Notes: generated by a model from the letters alone, not told the origin. Positions 8,572-17,009 are shown, counted from the first letter of the stretch. The stretch is DNA of 64,000 nt from SLHU01 sp009929975 (GCA_040776905.1 JAXGZQ010000001.1:186001-250000); one strand, 5' to 3'. Made by a program: numbers and translations.

Positions 8572-9282
8572 TCAGGCAAGTGATGATCCGGGATAGGTGA
8601 TGAACCGCTCCATCAGCAGGCAGGGGCGTGCAGCGTCCCGCCACGAATCAGGAGCGGACTGCGGTATGGCTGCCGCGAACACGACCGGAAGACCGAGAAT
8701 ATCCGCCGCTTCCTGCAGAATCGGATCCGAACGGAGGAGGGTGTCCGGGTCCGTGGCCTCAAGCAGGTTCGTATTCTGGACCAGGCCGTCAAGCTCAAGG
8801 GCCGCGGCAGCGGCCAGCGAGGCAGCCTGCTCAAGGATCTTTTCAACCGTCGCGGTCTGCGGCCGGCTGGTATTGATGACCATGTAGACGGCCGTATCCG
8901 CCGCGGCCATTTCCGGGCGGAGTGACGCCAGCACCCTGGCGCCGAGATCCTCGCCACCGATGTCCAGTACCGCATAGCCGCCGGGCTGGTCAAACACCGA
9001 CCGGACCGCCGGCGGCAGTGCCGGAACATCCACGTTGGTGCCGGCAAACTGCGGTACGATCATGCGGATGCCGCGGGCTTCCAGCGCGGCGGCGGCATCG
9101 GCGGTCCGATAAAACGGATTGATCATATCGAGATCGCACAGCGTCACCGGACGTCCGGTCCCGGCCAGCCAGACAGCGAAGTTTGCGCTGACCTCAGATT
9201 TTCCACTGCCATAGGCTCCGACAAACGCGGTGATATGATGAAGTGTCTTCAGTTTGAATGATGAATTCACGAATTTTACCAT
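8572..9282 (-). CDS. P-loop ATP-binding protein leading the ketoacid oxidoreductase operon
   Basis: 236 residues. An N-terminal Walker A, VGAYGSGKSE, is followed by a SIMIBI-like element CDLDMINPFYR, as in MinD/CobQ/NifH-type ATPases. A later VLDIGGEDLGA is Walker B-like. No membrane segments and no Cys cluster for Fe-S scaffolding are seen. The partner function is unknown to me. Sitting first in the operon of an Fe-S/TPP oxidoreductase, a role in assembly, metal insertion or activation is a reasonable inference only. Start: ATG at 9282 has AGGG directly abutting it; a GTG at 9270 is better spaced from AGGGATGG, so the true protein may be 232 residues. Confidence 0.75.
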   Translation of the reverse strand: MVKFVNSSFKLKTLHHITAFVGAYGSGKSEVSANFAVWLAGTGRPVTLCDLDMINPFYRTADAAAALEARGIRMIVPQFAGTNVDVPALPPAVRSVFDQPGGYAVLDIGGEDLGARVLASLRPEMAAADTAVYMVINTSRPQTATVEKILEQAASLAAAAALELDGLVQNTNLLEATDPDTLLRSDPILQEAADILGLPVVFAAAIPQSAPDSWRDAARPCLLMERFITYPGSSLA

Positions 9283-9312
9283 CCCTGCTTTTCTTCAGTC
9301 GGCATATGTACA

Positions 9313-9341
9313 AATTTAACAACCGGCTGTCAGATTTGCAA
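9313..9341 (-). promoter_or_regulatory. Promoter of the ATPase-ketoacid oxidoreductase operon
   Basis: A minus-strand -35 TTGCAA (9336-9341) and -10 TAAATT (9313-9318) stand 17 nt apart. The predicted leader is about 25-35 nt. It diverges from the oadG promoter, with the two -35 boxes about 20 nt apart. Confidence 0.6.
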
Positions 9342-9361
9342 GCAAAGCAGCGGTTTTGTCG

Positions 9362-9390
9362 TTGCACGTTGTCAATCAATAAGGTAAACT
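9362..9390 (+). promoter_or_regulatory. Promoter of oadG-oadB
   Basis: A plus-strand -35 TTGCAC (9362-9367) and -10 TAAACT (9385-9390) stand 17 nt apart. An alternative pairs TTGTCA with TATAGA at 15 nt. The leader to 9480 is about 85 nt, T-rich, with a small hairpin TGGCG-cagaa-CGCCA; I assign no function to it. Confidence 0.55.
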
Positions 9391-9480
9391 ATAGATGGCA
9401 TTTTTTGACTTGCCACTTTTTTTATCTGTGGCTGGCGCAGAACGCCAACGTGAAAAGACTTGCAAACGCAGGAGGTTATT

Positions 9481-9852
9481 ATGTTCACAGTTCTCAATTC
9501 CGGCAATTGGGCGGAGCAGTATGAGACGATCGGCGAGCGTGTTTTTCTCAGCGTCACCATGACGCTGGTCGGGATCGGTATTGTTGTTGTCATTCTCGCG
9601 CTGCTCAGTGTTGTCGTCGCTCTGATGACAAAAGTGATTAACCGCCGTCGCCGTGAGAAGGCACCGGCATCCGACAGCGCTCCGGTTGAGGCTTTTTCCC
9701 TGCCTCAAGTTCCGCCTCAGACTGAAGCCGCGGATGAGACCGCCGCAGATGATTCCGCTGTCGCCGCCATCACGGCAGCTGTCGCGATGATGATGAGCGG
9801 CCCGTCCCGCCCGCAGGCCGGTTTCAGAATTCGCCGGATTCGCAGAGTCTGA
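9481..9852 (+). CDS. oadG: Na+-pump decarboxylase gamma subunit (OadG family)
   Basis: A 123-residue protein with one membrane segment near residues 20-48 (VFLSVTMTLVGIGIVVVILA) then the basic stop-transfer KVINRRRREK. An Ala/Glu/Pro-rich linker and a short basic tail FRIRRIRRV follow. This is the layout of OadG, which anchors the alpha chain to the beta pump. I chose ATG at 9481 because AGGAGG (9470-9475) is 5 nt upstream. The next gene is oadB. No carboxyltransferase (alpha) or separate biotin carrier gene is adjacent. Confidence 0.8.
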   Translation: MFTVLNSGNWAEQYETIGERVFLSVTMTLVGIGIVVVILALLSVVVALMTKVINRRRREKAPASDSAPVEAFSLPQVPPQTEAADETAADDSAVAAITAAVAMMMSGPSRPQAGFRIRRIRRV

Positions 9853-9874
9853 TTGAAGTGTGGAGGATAAGCTC

Positions 9875-11098
9875 TTGAATGTTATTTTGAAATTTTTCGA
9901 CGCGTTTGGTGAAACCATTGTCCGCCTATGGGAAGGATCCGGTTTCGCCAATATCGGTCTCGACCAGATCGGCATGCTGCTGATCGCCTTCGTTCTGATG
10001 TATCTGGCCATCGTCAAGAAATTCGAGCCGCTGCTGCTGCTGCCGATCGCGTTCGGCATGATGCTGACCAATCTGCCGATGGGCAATGTCATCAACATGG
10101 ATTTCTATGATGCCGACTATATCAAATCCCTCGGCTACGCGGACGGCACGCTCGTCGCCTACCGTGAGATTCTCAACAAGGGCGGGCTGCTCGACTATCT
10201 TTACCTTGGTGTCAAGCTGGGTATCTACCCGCCCCTGATTTTCCTCGGCATCGGCGCGATGACTGATTTCGGTCCGCTGCTGGCCAATCCCAAATCACTG
10301 CTGCTCGGCGCGGCCGCCCAGGTTGGTATCTTTGTGACCTTCATCGGTGCGCTGCTGCTCGGATTTACGCCATGGGAAGCCGCTTCAATCGGCATCATCG
10401 GCGGTGCGGACGGTCCGACCGCGATCTTCGTAACCAAGACGCTGGCACCGCATCTGCTGGGGGCGATCGCGGTCGCCGCGTATTCCTATATGGCTCTCGT
10501 CCCCGTCATCCAGCCGCCGATCATGAAAGCGCTGACCACGAAGAAACAGCGTCAGGTCGTCATGGAGCAGCTGCGGCCGGTCTCAAAGACCGAACGGATC
10601 ATTTTCCCGATCGCCGTCACCGTGCTGGTCGCCCTGATCATTCCAGATGCCCTGACTCTGGTCGGCATGCTGATGCTCGGCAACCTGATGAAAGAAAGCG
10701 GTGTCGTGGAGCGCCTGGTCAAGACAGCCGGCAATGAACTGCTCAACATTGTGACAATTTTTCTCGGTGTCACGGTCGGCGCGACGGCAACCGCTGCCAA
10801 TTTCCTGACAATTCAGACCCTGATGATCATCGGCCTCGGCATCGTCGCCTTTGGCATCGGCACAGCATCCGGTGTTCTGCTCGGCCGTTTCATGTATTTC
10901 ATCAGCGGCGGCAAAGTCAATCCGCTGATCGGCTCAGCCGGTGTCTCAGCCGTGCCGATGGCCGCCCGCGTGTCCCAGAAGGTCGGAGCGGAGGAGAATC
11001 CAAGCAATTTCCTGCTGATGCACGCCATGGGCCCGAACGTCGCCGGCGTCATCGGATCAGCGGTCGCGGCCGGTATCCTGCTGGCACTTCTGCGCTGA
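9875..11098 (+). CDS. oadB: Na+-translocating decarboxylase beta subunit
   Basis: A 407-residue polytopic membrane protein of the OadB/MmdB/GcdB family. It couples decarboxylation of carboxybiotin to export of Na+. The family signature GGADGPTAIFVT, holding the essential Asp, is present, as is the C-terminal MGPNVAGVIGSAVAAG. I prefer TTG at 9875, 8 nt after GGAGG, over GTG at 9860, which lacks a site. The resulting N-terminus MNVILKFFDAFGET resembles the family. It lies 22 nt after oadG. Whether the partner alpha chain acts on oxaloacetate, methylmalonyl-CoA or glutaconyl-CoA cannot be told here. Confidence 0.92.
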   Translation: MNVILKFFDAFGETIVRLWEGSGFANIGLDQIGMLLIAFVLMYLAIVKKFEPLLLLPIAFGMMLTNLPMGNVINMDFYDADYIKSLGYADGTLVAYREILNKGGLLDYLYLGVKLGIYPPLIFLGIGAMTDFGPLLANPKSLLLGAAAQVGIFVTFIGALLLGFTPWEAASIGIIGGADGPTAIFVTKTLAPHLLGAIAVAAYSYMALVPVIQPPIMKALTTKKQRQVVMEQLRPVSKTERIIFPIAVTVLVALIIPDALTLVGMLMLGNLMKESGVVERLVKTAGNELLNIVTIFLGVTVGATATAANFLTIQTLMIIGLGIVAFGIGTASGVLLGRFMYFISGGKVNPLIGSAGVSAVPMAARVSQKVGAEENPSNFLLMHAMGPNVAGVIGSAVAAGILLALLR

Positions 11099-11128
11099 TA
11101 CGAAGCGCTATGTCATATTAACCAGAAC

Positions 11129-11154
11129 AAAGACGTTCCCGAGGGAACGTCTTT
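11129..11154 (+). terminator. Hairpin terminator after oadB, possibly leaky
   Basis: Arms AAAGACGTTCC and GGAACGTCTTT enclose a 4-nt loop. The tail is TTTGCGTTT, a broken T-run. The apgM ATG is only 20 nt past the stem and I see no promoter between, so partial read-through is likely. Confidence 0.65.
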
Positions 11155-11173
11155 GCGTTTGAGGAGGCAAATC

Positions 11174-12427
11174 ATGAAATATATCGTGTTTCTTGGCGAC
11201 GGCATGGCCGATCTGCCGGTTCATGAACTGGATGGCCGCACACCGCTGATGGCCGCTGACAAACCGAATATGGACCGGATCGCCCGGGAAGGCCTGGCTG
11301 GTATGGTCCAGACGGTTCCGGCAGGTCTCGCGCCGGGAAGCGATACGGCCAACATGTCGGTCATGGGATATGATCCCAAGGTTTACTATACCGGGCGTTC
11401 GCCGCTCGAAGCGATCAGCATGTCCATTCCTATGGTGGAAGGCGACATCGCCTTCCGCTGCAATCTGGTGACCTTATCGGATGACGCTGAGTTTTCCGGG
11501 AAAACGATGATCGACTATTCATCGGATGAGATCGGCAGCGATGAAGCCGCCCGCCTGATTGAAGTCATCAATCAGGAACTGGCGGATGACACGCTGCGCT
11601 TCTATCCGGGCAAGAGCTACCGCCATTGCATGATCTGGCATCAGGGGCCGCTGGAAAGCAGCCTGGTCCCGCCGCATGACATCCTGACCCGCCCCATCAC
11701 CCACTATCTGCCGAGCGGCAGCGGTGCTGAGCGCCTGAGCGCGATGATGCGGCGCAGCACGTTTTTTCTGCCGTCCCATCCGGTCAACCAGGCCAGAGTC
11801 CGGCGCGGACAGAGGCCGGCGAACGCGATCTGGATCTGGGGCCAGGGCACTCTGCCCCGGCTGCCGGTTCTGGCGGATCGTTTTCAGATTCGCGGATCGG
11901 TCATCTCCGCCGTCGATCTGGTCAACGGACTGGGTCTGTGCGCGGGCCTGCATGTTGTGGATGTCCCCGGTGTCACCGGCAATATCCATACCAATTTCGA
12001 CGGTAAGGCACAGGCCGCGGTCGATGAGTTCGAGCGCGGCCAGGATTACGTCTATCTCCATGTTGAAGCACCGGATGAATGTGGCCACCGCGCTGAAGTT
12101 GATAATAAAGTGCGGTCAATCGAACTGATCGATCAGAAGATCATCGGACCGGTCTGGGATTACCTGGAGAGAAAACGCCAGTCAACCGGTGAGGATTACC
12201 GTCTTCTGCTGTTGCCTGACCATCCGACTCCGCTGTCGCTGCGCACCCATACGAGTGATCCGGTTCCGTTCGCGGTCTACAGCAGCGATCAGCGCGACCA
12301 GATGCCGGCGGCCGCCTATGATGAGTCCAGCTGTGCGGCAAGCGGTCTTCTGCTGACCCGGGGCCATGAACTTCTCGTCCACCTGATCCAGAAAGGCTTT
12401 TCCGCGCTTCATCCGCTCAACGGCTGA
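11174..12427 (+). CDS. apgM: 2,3-bisphosphoglycerate-independent phosphoglycerate mutase (ApgM type)
   Basis: Interconverts 3- and 2-phosphoglycerate in glycolysis using two metal ions and a phosphoserine intermediate. At 417 residues it is the short archaeal/clostridial form. The metal and nucleophile motifs are FLGDGMAD, DTANMSVMGYDP (Ser nucleophile), RCNLVT, HVEAPDECGH and LLPDHPTPLSLRTH. I chose ATG at 11174, 6 nt after GAGGAGG. The gene follows oadB with the hairpin at 11129-11154 between them. Its last 11 nt overlap the convergent NagB-like gene. Confidence 0.93.
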   Translation: MKYIVFLGDGMADLPVHELDGRTPLMAADKPNMDRIAREGLAGMVQTVPAGLAPGSDTANMSVMGYDPKVYYTGRSPLEAISMSIPMVEGDIAFRCNLVTLSDDAEFSGKTMIDYSSDEIGSDEAARLIEVINQELADDTLRFYPGKSYRHCMIWHQGPLESSLVPPHDILTRPITHYLPSGSGAERLSAMMRRSTFFLPSHPVNQARVRRGQRPANAIWIWGQGTLPRLPVLADRFQIRGSVISAVDLVNGLGLCAGLHVVDVPGVTGNIHTNFDGKAQAAVDEFERGQDYVYLHVEAPDECGHRAEVDNKVRSIELIDQKIIGPVWDYLERKRQSTGEDYRLLLLPDHPTPLSLRTHTSDPVPFAVYSSDQRDQMPAAAYDESSCAASGLLLTRGHELLVHLIQKGFSALHPLNG

Positions 12428-13148
12428 GTACGGATGCCGCGGACCGGTCCAGCAGCACCGTGACATGCGGATGGATCTGAAGGATCGAGGCCGGAAATGC
12501 CGGATCAATCCGGCCGTGAACCAGCGAAGCGACTGCCATGGCTCTCGATGGACCGGTCGCCAGCAGAATAATACGCGGCACACGCATGATGGTGCCGATT
12601 CCAAGGGTCAGCGCGGCATCCGGTATTGTATCAGCTGGCGCAGATCCTCTGGCCAAAGTGTCCTGTACATCTTCACTGAGCGTGGAACAACAGGTTCTCA
12701 GTGAAAAATCCGCACCGGATTCAATACTGCCGATCTGCCCCCTTGTGCCCAGGGTCAGCAGCTGGAAATCGAGACCGCCGGCTGTCTGGATCGCCTTTTC
12801 GTAATTGAGACATTCCGCATCAGGATCCTGCGTCATGCCATCCGGAGCGTATAGCGCGTCGTCTGCCAGATTGATCTGGGAAAACAGCTTATCCCGCAGG
12901 AACCTGAACCGGCTCAACTCATGCGAGGATGGCAGGCCCAGATATTCATCCTGGCTGAACACCTTGACACGCTGCCAGTCGATGATACCGTCACGTGTCA
13001 GCTGCAGCAGCTGATGACAGGTATCGAGTATGGTATTGCCGGCTGTCAGGCCGATTACGCTGTCAGGCTTGCCGAGGATCTGGGCCGCGACCAGTGTCGC
13101 GGCCGCCCGGCCAACCTGAGCCTCATTATTAAAAACTCGCAGATTCAT
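12417..13148 (-). CDS. NagB-family protein with altered active site
   Basis: 243 residues that align end to end with glucosamine-6-phosphate deaminase: VFSQDEYLGLP keeps the Asp of the family's MDEYVGLP, and TLGIGTIM and LQIHP match NagB. Key catalytic positions differ. E. coli NagB GNDGHIAFNEP is GTRGQIGSIES here, so Asp141 becomes Arg136 and His143 becomes Gln138. The phosphate loop LPTGGTP is LTAGNTI, and the Lys of SQKA is Arg. Deaminase activity is therefore doubtful; a regulatory, sugar-phosphate-binding or different catalytic role is possible. AGGAGG lies 5 nt before ATG 13148. It is 67 nt downstream of pheT with no clear promoter or terminator between, so it may be T-box controlled. 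Confidence 0.75.
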   Translation of the reverse strand: MNLRVFNNEAQVGRAAATLVAAQILGKPDSVIGLTAGNTILDTCHQLLQLTRDGIIDWQRVKVFSQDEYLGLPSSHELSRFRFLRDKLFSQINLADDALYAPDGMTQDPDAECLNYEKAIQTAGGLDFQLLTLGTRGQIGSIESGADFSLRTCCSTLSEDVQDTLARGSAPADTIPDAALTLGIGTIMRVPRIILLATGPSRAMAVASLVHGRIDPAFPASILQIHPHVTVLLDRSAASVLSR

Positions 13149-13215
13149 GAAGTCCTCCTGTTCGGGAACGGGGTCGGCTCAACGGATCGCACAGACTGTC
13201 CCGGACCGCCTGTTA

Positions 13216-15657
13216 TCATTGACCGGCCTGGCGAATCTCACCGCCAAGCGTCTGCCGGATCATTTTGAGTATTTTTTTCATTTTTGCTTCGACCGCCTCA
13301 GCCGTCAGAGTCCCCTCGTCAGATCCAAGCCAGACTCGAAACATGAGTGATTTCTTTCCTTCCGGAACCTGAGCACCGTGATATTCTTCGATAAACTCAC
13401 TGCGCCGGACCAGTCCCGCGATCAGATCGGCGATTGACTGCCAGGCAACCCCCGAATCAATCACAATGGAGAGATCCTGTTCGACCTGAGGAAATTGAGG
13501 CAGCCGCTGATAGCGGTTCTCCCGTGACGGCAGCGGCCGCAGCGCGTCAAGATTGAGTTCGGCCAGAGCGGTCAGGCTGTGGCGGATGTCGGCTGCCCTG
13601 GCCGCGCGGGCGGACAGCAGACCGAATGAACCAATGATCTGACCGTCTTCTGACAACAGATTCAGCCAGGCCTTGTGATCCGCCCAGGCCGGCTGCTGCT
13701 GCCGGGCGAAGGACCAGGGCTCCACCTGGACGATCCGCGGCATCTGTTCGAGAACACCTTTCACCTGCCGGAACAGTCGGACCGGATCATCTCCGGCCAT
13801 AGCCAGACCCAGCTGCAGTGTCTGCAGCGGCAGCGCTTCTTCAGAATCACTCGGATGCGTCTCACCATGCTGGAAAACCTGGGCGGCCTCAAACATACGG
13901 AAGGTCTCAAGATAGCGTTCATTTTCAGCGACCGCCTGAAGCAGGCCGGGAATCAGTGAAGCACGCAGATGGCCGGTAGAAGGCGACGGCGGTGTGGCCA
14001 GTTCCAGGCACTCGGAAAGTTGGATGCCAGCCGCTTCAATGTAAAGATCATCAATCCAGGGGTAGGTGTAAATTTCCTGGAATCCGGCATGAAAGGCCAG
14101 ATACTCTCGAATGGCCCGGTCGGTTTCGGCGTCACGCTGGCTGATCGCCTTTTCCAGGGTCACAGCCGGTGGAATCAGGGTAAAATTCTCATACCCGATC
14201 ATCCGGGCAACTTCTTCAAGTATATCCTCAGGCAGGGAAACATCACCGGTTGCCCGCCAGGCGGGTACATGACAGAGAAAAATGATGTCATTTCCAGATT
14301 GGCGCGTCTCGATGGAAAAGCCAAGGGGTTCGAGGCTGCTGCTGATATCGGCCGACGTTATTTCCCGACCCAGTCGTGTGGCCAGGAAGCGCAGCGACAC
14401 CTCGATGACAGGGTGTTCCGGCTGTCTGGCGACACAGTCCGTATAGGCAGCGACGGCGGCTTCCGGCATCAGTCGGCGGATCAGCTGGTCGGCGACACCC
14501 ATGGCCTGATCCATCCGTGCCGCGTCAATTCCCTTTTCATTGCGATTGCCGGCTTCGGTCCGGATCCCGTGCCGCCTGGCCGAACGGCGCACGGTCAGCG
14601 GATTGAAGTTCGCCAGTTCGAGAATCATTTCCTCGGTCTCCGGCAGCAGCCCGTCATCGCGGCCGCCCATGATGCCGGCCAGCGCCATCGGTTTTTCCGC
14701 GTCACAGATGACAAGATCATCAGGATCCAGCTCAAGCCTGTGGCCATCGAGCAGCAGTAGTTTTTCCTGATCGCGGGCTGTCCTGACCCGGATCTCCCCG
14801 CGCACCGCACGCCGGTCAAACCCATGCGTCGGCTGTCCGGTCGCCAGCATGACATAGTTGGTGATATCAACCAGGCAGCTGAGAGGACGGATACCGACTT
14901 TCCAGAGTGTCAGGCGCAGCCAGTAGGGTGATTCGCCATTGCGCAGACCCTGATAGACAACGGCGGCATAGCGGCTGCAGTGATCGGGACTGTCGATCGC
15001 TACCGGAAAAGCCGGTGTATCCGCCGGAACCTCCAGTACCGGGAGCGGCCGCAGTGCCGTCTGATAGATCGCGGCCAGTTCACGGGCCATGCCATAGTGC
15101 CCCCACAGATCCGGACGATTGGTCATGGACTTGTTGTCAATTTCGAGAATCAGGTCATCCAGATCAAGCACCTCAGCCAGCGGTTGGCCGGGCTTGGCTT
15201 CCATCCCCCGCAGATCCATGATTTCCCGCTCATCAGAGGCCGGAAACAACGCCTCAAGACTCAGTTCGGAAGAAGCGCAGATCATGCCATGGCTGCTGAC
15301 ACCACGCAGTTTGGCCGCTTTGATCTCTACCGGTTCCCCTTCACCATGCCATCGCACCTTTGAGCCCGGCAAAGCGACCGCAACGGTCTGGCCGACCGCC
15401 AGATTGATACCGCCACAGACAATCGTCACAGGGTCTGGCCGGCCGATATTGACCGAGCAGACCGACAGCCGGTCCGCTTTCGGATGAGGATCAACCGCGA
15501 GGATCTCAGCCGCCACGATCTGCTCCAGGTCCACGGCCGGGTTGACGGCACCTTCAACCTCGACCGTCCGCATCGTAAGATCATGCGACAATCGAGACAG
15601 GGTCAGCCCTGATGGCAGGTCAGTATATTGACGAATCCAGTTCAATGAAAATTTCAC
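13216..15657 (-). CDS. pheT: Phenylalanine-tRNA ligase beta subunit
   Basis: 813 residues, full-length. Domains in order: N-terminal tRNA-binding OB fold (about 40-150, with VVAAEILAVDPHPKADRLSVC), the B3/4 region, B5, and a C-terminal FDX-ACB anticodon-binding domain ending in the tail KKSLMFRVWLGSDEGTLT. It forms an alpha2-beta2 enzyme with PheS that charges tRNA-Phe; the B3/4 region edits mischarged Tyr. The start is GTG at 15657 with AGGAGG 8 nt upstream, 12 nt after pheS. Expression follows the Phe T-box at 16724-16961. Confidence 0.97.
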   Translation of the reverse strand: MKFSLNWIRQYTDLPSGLTLSRLSHDLTMRTVEVEGAVNPAVDLEQIVAAEILAVDPHPKADRLSVCSVNIGRPDPVTIVCGGINLAVGQTVAVALPGSKVRWHGEGEPVEIKAAKLRGVSSHGMICASSELSLEALFPASDEREIMDLRGMEAKPGQPLAEVLDLDDLILEIDNKSMTNRPDLWGHYGMARELAAIYQTALRPLPVLEVPADTPAFPVAIDSPDHCSRYAAVVYQGLRNGESPYWLRLTLWKVGIRPLSCLVDITNYVMLATGQPTHGFDRRAVRGEIRVRTARDQEKLLLLDGHRLELDPDDLVICDAEKPMALAGIMGGRDDGLLPETEEMILELANFNPLTVRRSARRHGIRTEAGNRNEKGIDAARMDQAMGVADQLIRRLMPEAAVAAYTDCVARQPEHPVIEVSLRFLATRLGREITSADISSSLEPLGFSIETRQSGNDIIFLCHVPAWRATGDVSLPEDILEEVARMIGYENFTLIPPAVTLEKAISQRDAETDRAIREYLAFHAGFQEIYTYPWIDDLYIEAAGIQLSECLELATPPSPSTGHLRASLIPGLLQAVAENERYLETFRMFEAAQVFQHGETHPSDSEEALPLQTLQLGLAMAGDDPVRLFRQVKGVLEQMPRIVQVEPWSFARQQQPAWADHKAWLNLLSEDGQIIGSFGLLSARAARAADIRHSLTALAELNLDALRPLPSRENRYQRLPQFPQVEQDLSIVIDSGVAWQSIADLIAGLVRRSEFIEEYHGAQVPEGKKSLMFRVWLGSDEGTLTAEAVEAKMKKILKMIRQTLGGEIRQAGQ

Positions 15658-15669
15658 AGTTTCTGCCTC

Positions 15670-16707
15670 CTATCTGAACTGACTGAGAAATCTCAGATCA
15701 GCACTGCGGAAAAGCCGGACATCATCGACACCGGTCCGCATCATGACCAATCGGTCCAGTCCGATATTGATATAGAATCCGGACCAGACACTGGGGTCCA
15801 GACCGGCGGCTTTTAGTACATTCGGATGGGGGGTCCCACCCGGCATAACTTCGATCCAGCCGACCTGTTTACAGACACGACAGCCTTTTCCGCCACAGAC
15901 CTGGCACTTCATATCAATCTCAAAACCTGGTTCAACAAAGGGAAAAAATCCGGCCCGCATACGAATGTCGACGGCTTTGCCAAACACTTTTTCCAATATG
16001 GTGCGAATGAGAAGCTGTCCGGTCGCGAACGGAAGATCGCGGTCGACAATCAGTGCTTCGTACTGGTAGAAAGCCCGTTCATGGCGCGCGTCAACACTCT
16101 CATTGCGGTAGGCCCGTCCCGGATAGACCAGCCGGGCCGGCGCGCCATGCGCTTTGAGATACCGGACACTGGCACCCGTCAGATGAGGCCGCAGGCAGAG
16201 CCGTTCAGGGCCGCTTTTGTGCTCACTGCCTTTCAGCCAGTAGGTGTCCATTGACTCACGTGCCGGATGATCCGGTGGAAAGTTGAGGTAATCGAACGCG
16301 TACCGCTCGCTGGAGATATCGTCTTCACTGAAGATCTCAAAACCGAGTGATCGAAACGCGTCGTTCAGATCATAGCAGATCTGGGTGATCGGATGCAGTG
16401 CGCCTGAATCCGGCTTCAGCCCGGGGATCGTCAGATCCAGGTCGCCTTCGATCACCGACATCTCATTGATCAGTTCATCCGCGCGCTGTTCTAGCGCGTC
16501 AGTGATCTCGGTCTTGACCTGATTCGCCAGCTGGCCTGTTTCGCGACGCTCATCCGGCGTCAGAGACCCAAGCGTCTTCAGAATTGCGGTCAATTCGCCC
16601 TTCTTGCCGAGATAACGCAGGCGGATCTGTTCCAGCTCCGCCTTGTCCGCTGCCGAACTGAGTGCGGCCAGACAGGCATTCCGCATGGTCTGTAGCTGTT
16701 CTTTCAT
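15670..16707 (-). CDS. pheS: Phenylalanine-tRNA ligase alpha subunit
   Basis: 345 residues. An N-terminal coiled coil is followed by the class II catalytic domain with motif 2 (GRAYRNESVDARHERAFYQ) and a C-terminal motif 3 (GLDRLVMMRTGVDD). A CxxC...C stretch, CQVCGGKGCRVC, lies before the last motif; such a Zn-binding loop occurs in some bacterial PheS. I chose ATG at 16707, 6 nt after GGAGG (16714-16718); a longer frame upstream runs through the T-box terminator and is rejected. First gene of pheS-pheT. Confidence 0.97.
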   Translation of the reverse strand: MKEQLQTMRNACLAALSSAADKAELEQIRLRYLGKKGELTAILKTLGSLTPDERRETGQLANQVKTEITDALEQRADELINEMSVIEGDLDLTIPGLKPDSGALHPITQICYDLNDAFRSLGFEIFSEDDISSERYAFDYLNFPPDHPARESMDTYWLKGSEHKSGPERLCLRPHLTGASVRYLKAHGAPARLVYPGRAYRNESVDARHERAFYQYEALIVDRDLPFATGQLLIRTILEKVFGKAVDIRMRAGFFPFVEPGFEIDMKCQVCGGKGCRVCKQVGWIEVMPGGTPHPNVLKAAGLDPSVWSGFYINIGLDRLVMMRTGVDDVRLFRSADLRFLSQFR

Positions 16708-16723
16708 CACACACCTCCAGAAA

Positions 16724-16961
16724 TAAAAAAATCCCATGTATCTGAACATGGGACGAAGTTCTCGCGGTACCACCCAAATTGCGGAGACAACTCCGCCACT
16801 CTTGCAGATATAACGGTCTGAACCCGGTACAGACTACTTATCACCTGTACAGCTCCCGAGTGAACTTCAGCAGTCTGATCACGAAGATGGCTTGCAGCCG
16901 GCGGCCATCAATCTCTGACGCGGCAAGATCCTGCCTACTCTCTCGTTCATCGCCGATAACT
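16724..16961 (-). promoter_or_regulatory. T-box leader, phenylalanine (UUC specifier)
   Basis: On the minus strand the leader starts with GATGAACGAGAGAGTA, the usual stem I entry. The 3' side of stem I holds the specifier UUC at 16862-16864, followed by A. The conserved T-box core TGGGTGGTACCGCG lies at 16763-16776. The terminator stem is TCCCATG/CATGGGA (about 16732-16753) followed by a run of seven T (about 16724-16730). Uncharged tRNA-Phe should stabilise the antiterminator and switch on pheST. This accounts for the 347-nt gap between pheS and mutS2. Confidence 0.95.
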
Positions 16962-16967
16962 GAATGG

Positions 16968-16996
16968 ATTGTAACAGAAAACGGATGGCAGGACAA
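16968..16996 (-). promoter_or_regulatory. Promoter of the pheST T-box transcript
   Basis: A minus-strand -35 TTGTCC (16991-16996) and -10 TACAAT (16968-16973) with 17-nt spacing. The -35 box falls within the mutS2 terminator hairpin at 16982-17009. Confidence 0.8.
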
Positions 16997-17009
16997 GTCC
17001 CGCCATCCG
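16982..17009 (-). terminator. Rho-independent terminator of mutS2
   Basis: A 13-bp stem, CGGATGGCGGGAC/GTCCTGCCATCCG on the minus strand with one G-U pair and a 2-nt loop, followed by TTTT. It lies about 45 nt after the mutS2 stop. Confidence 0.85.
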
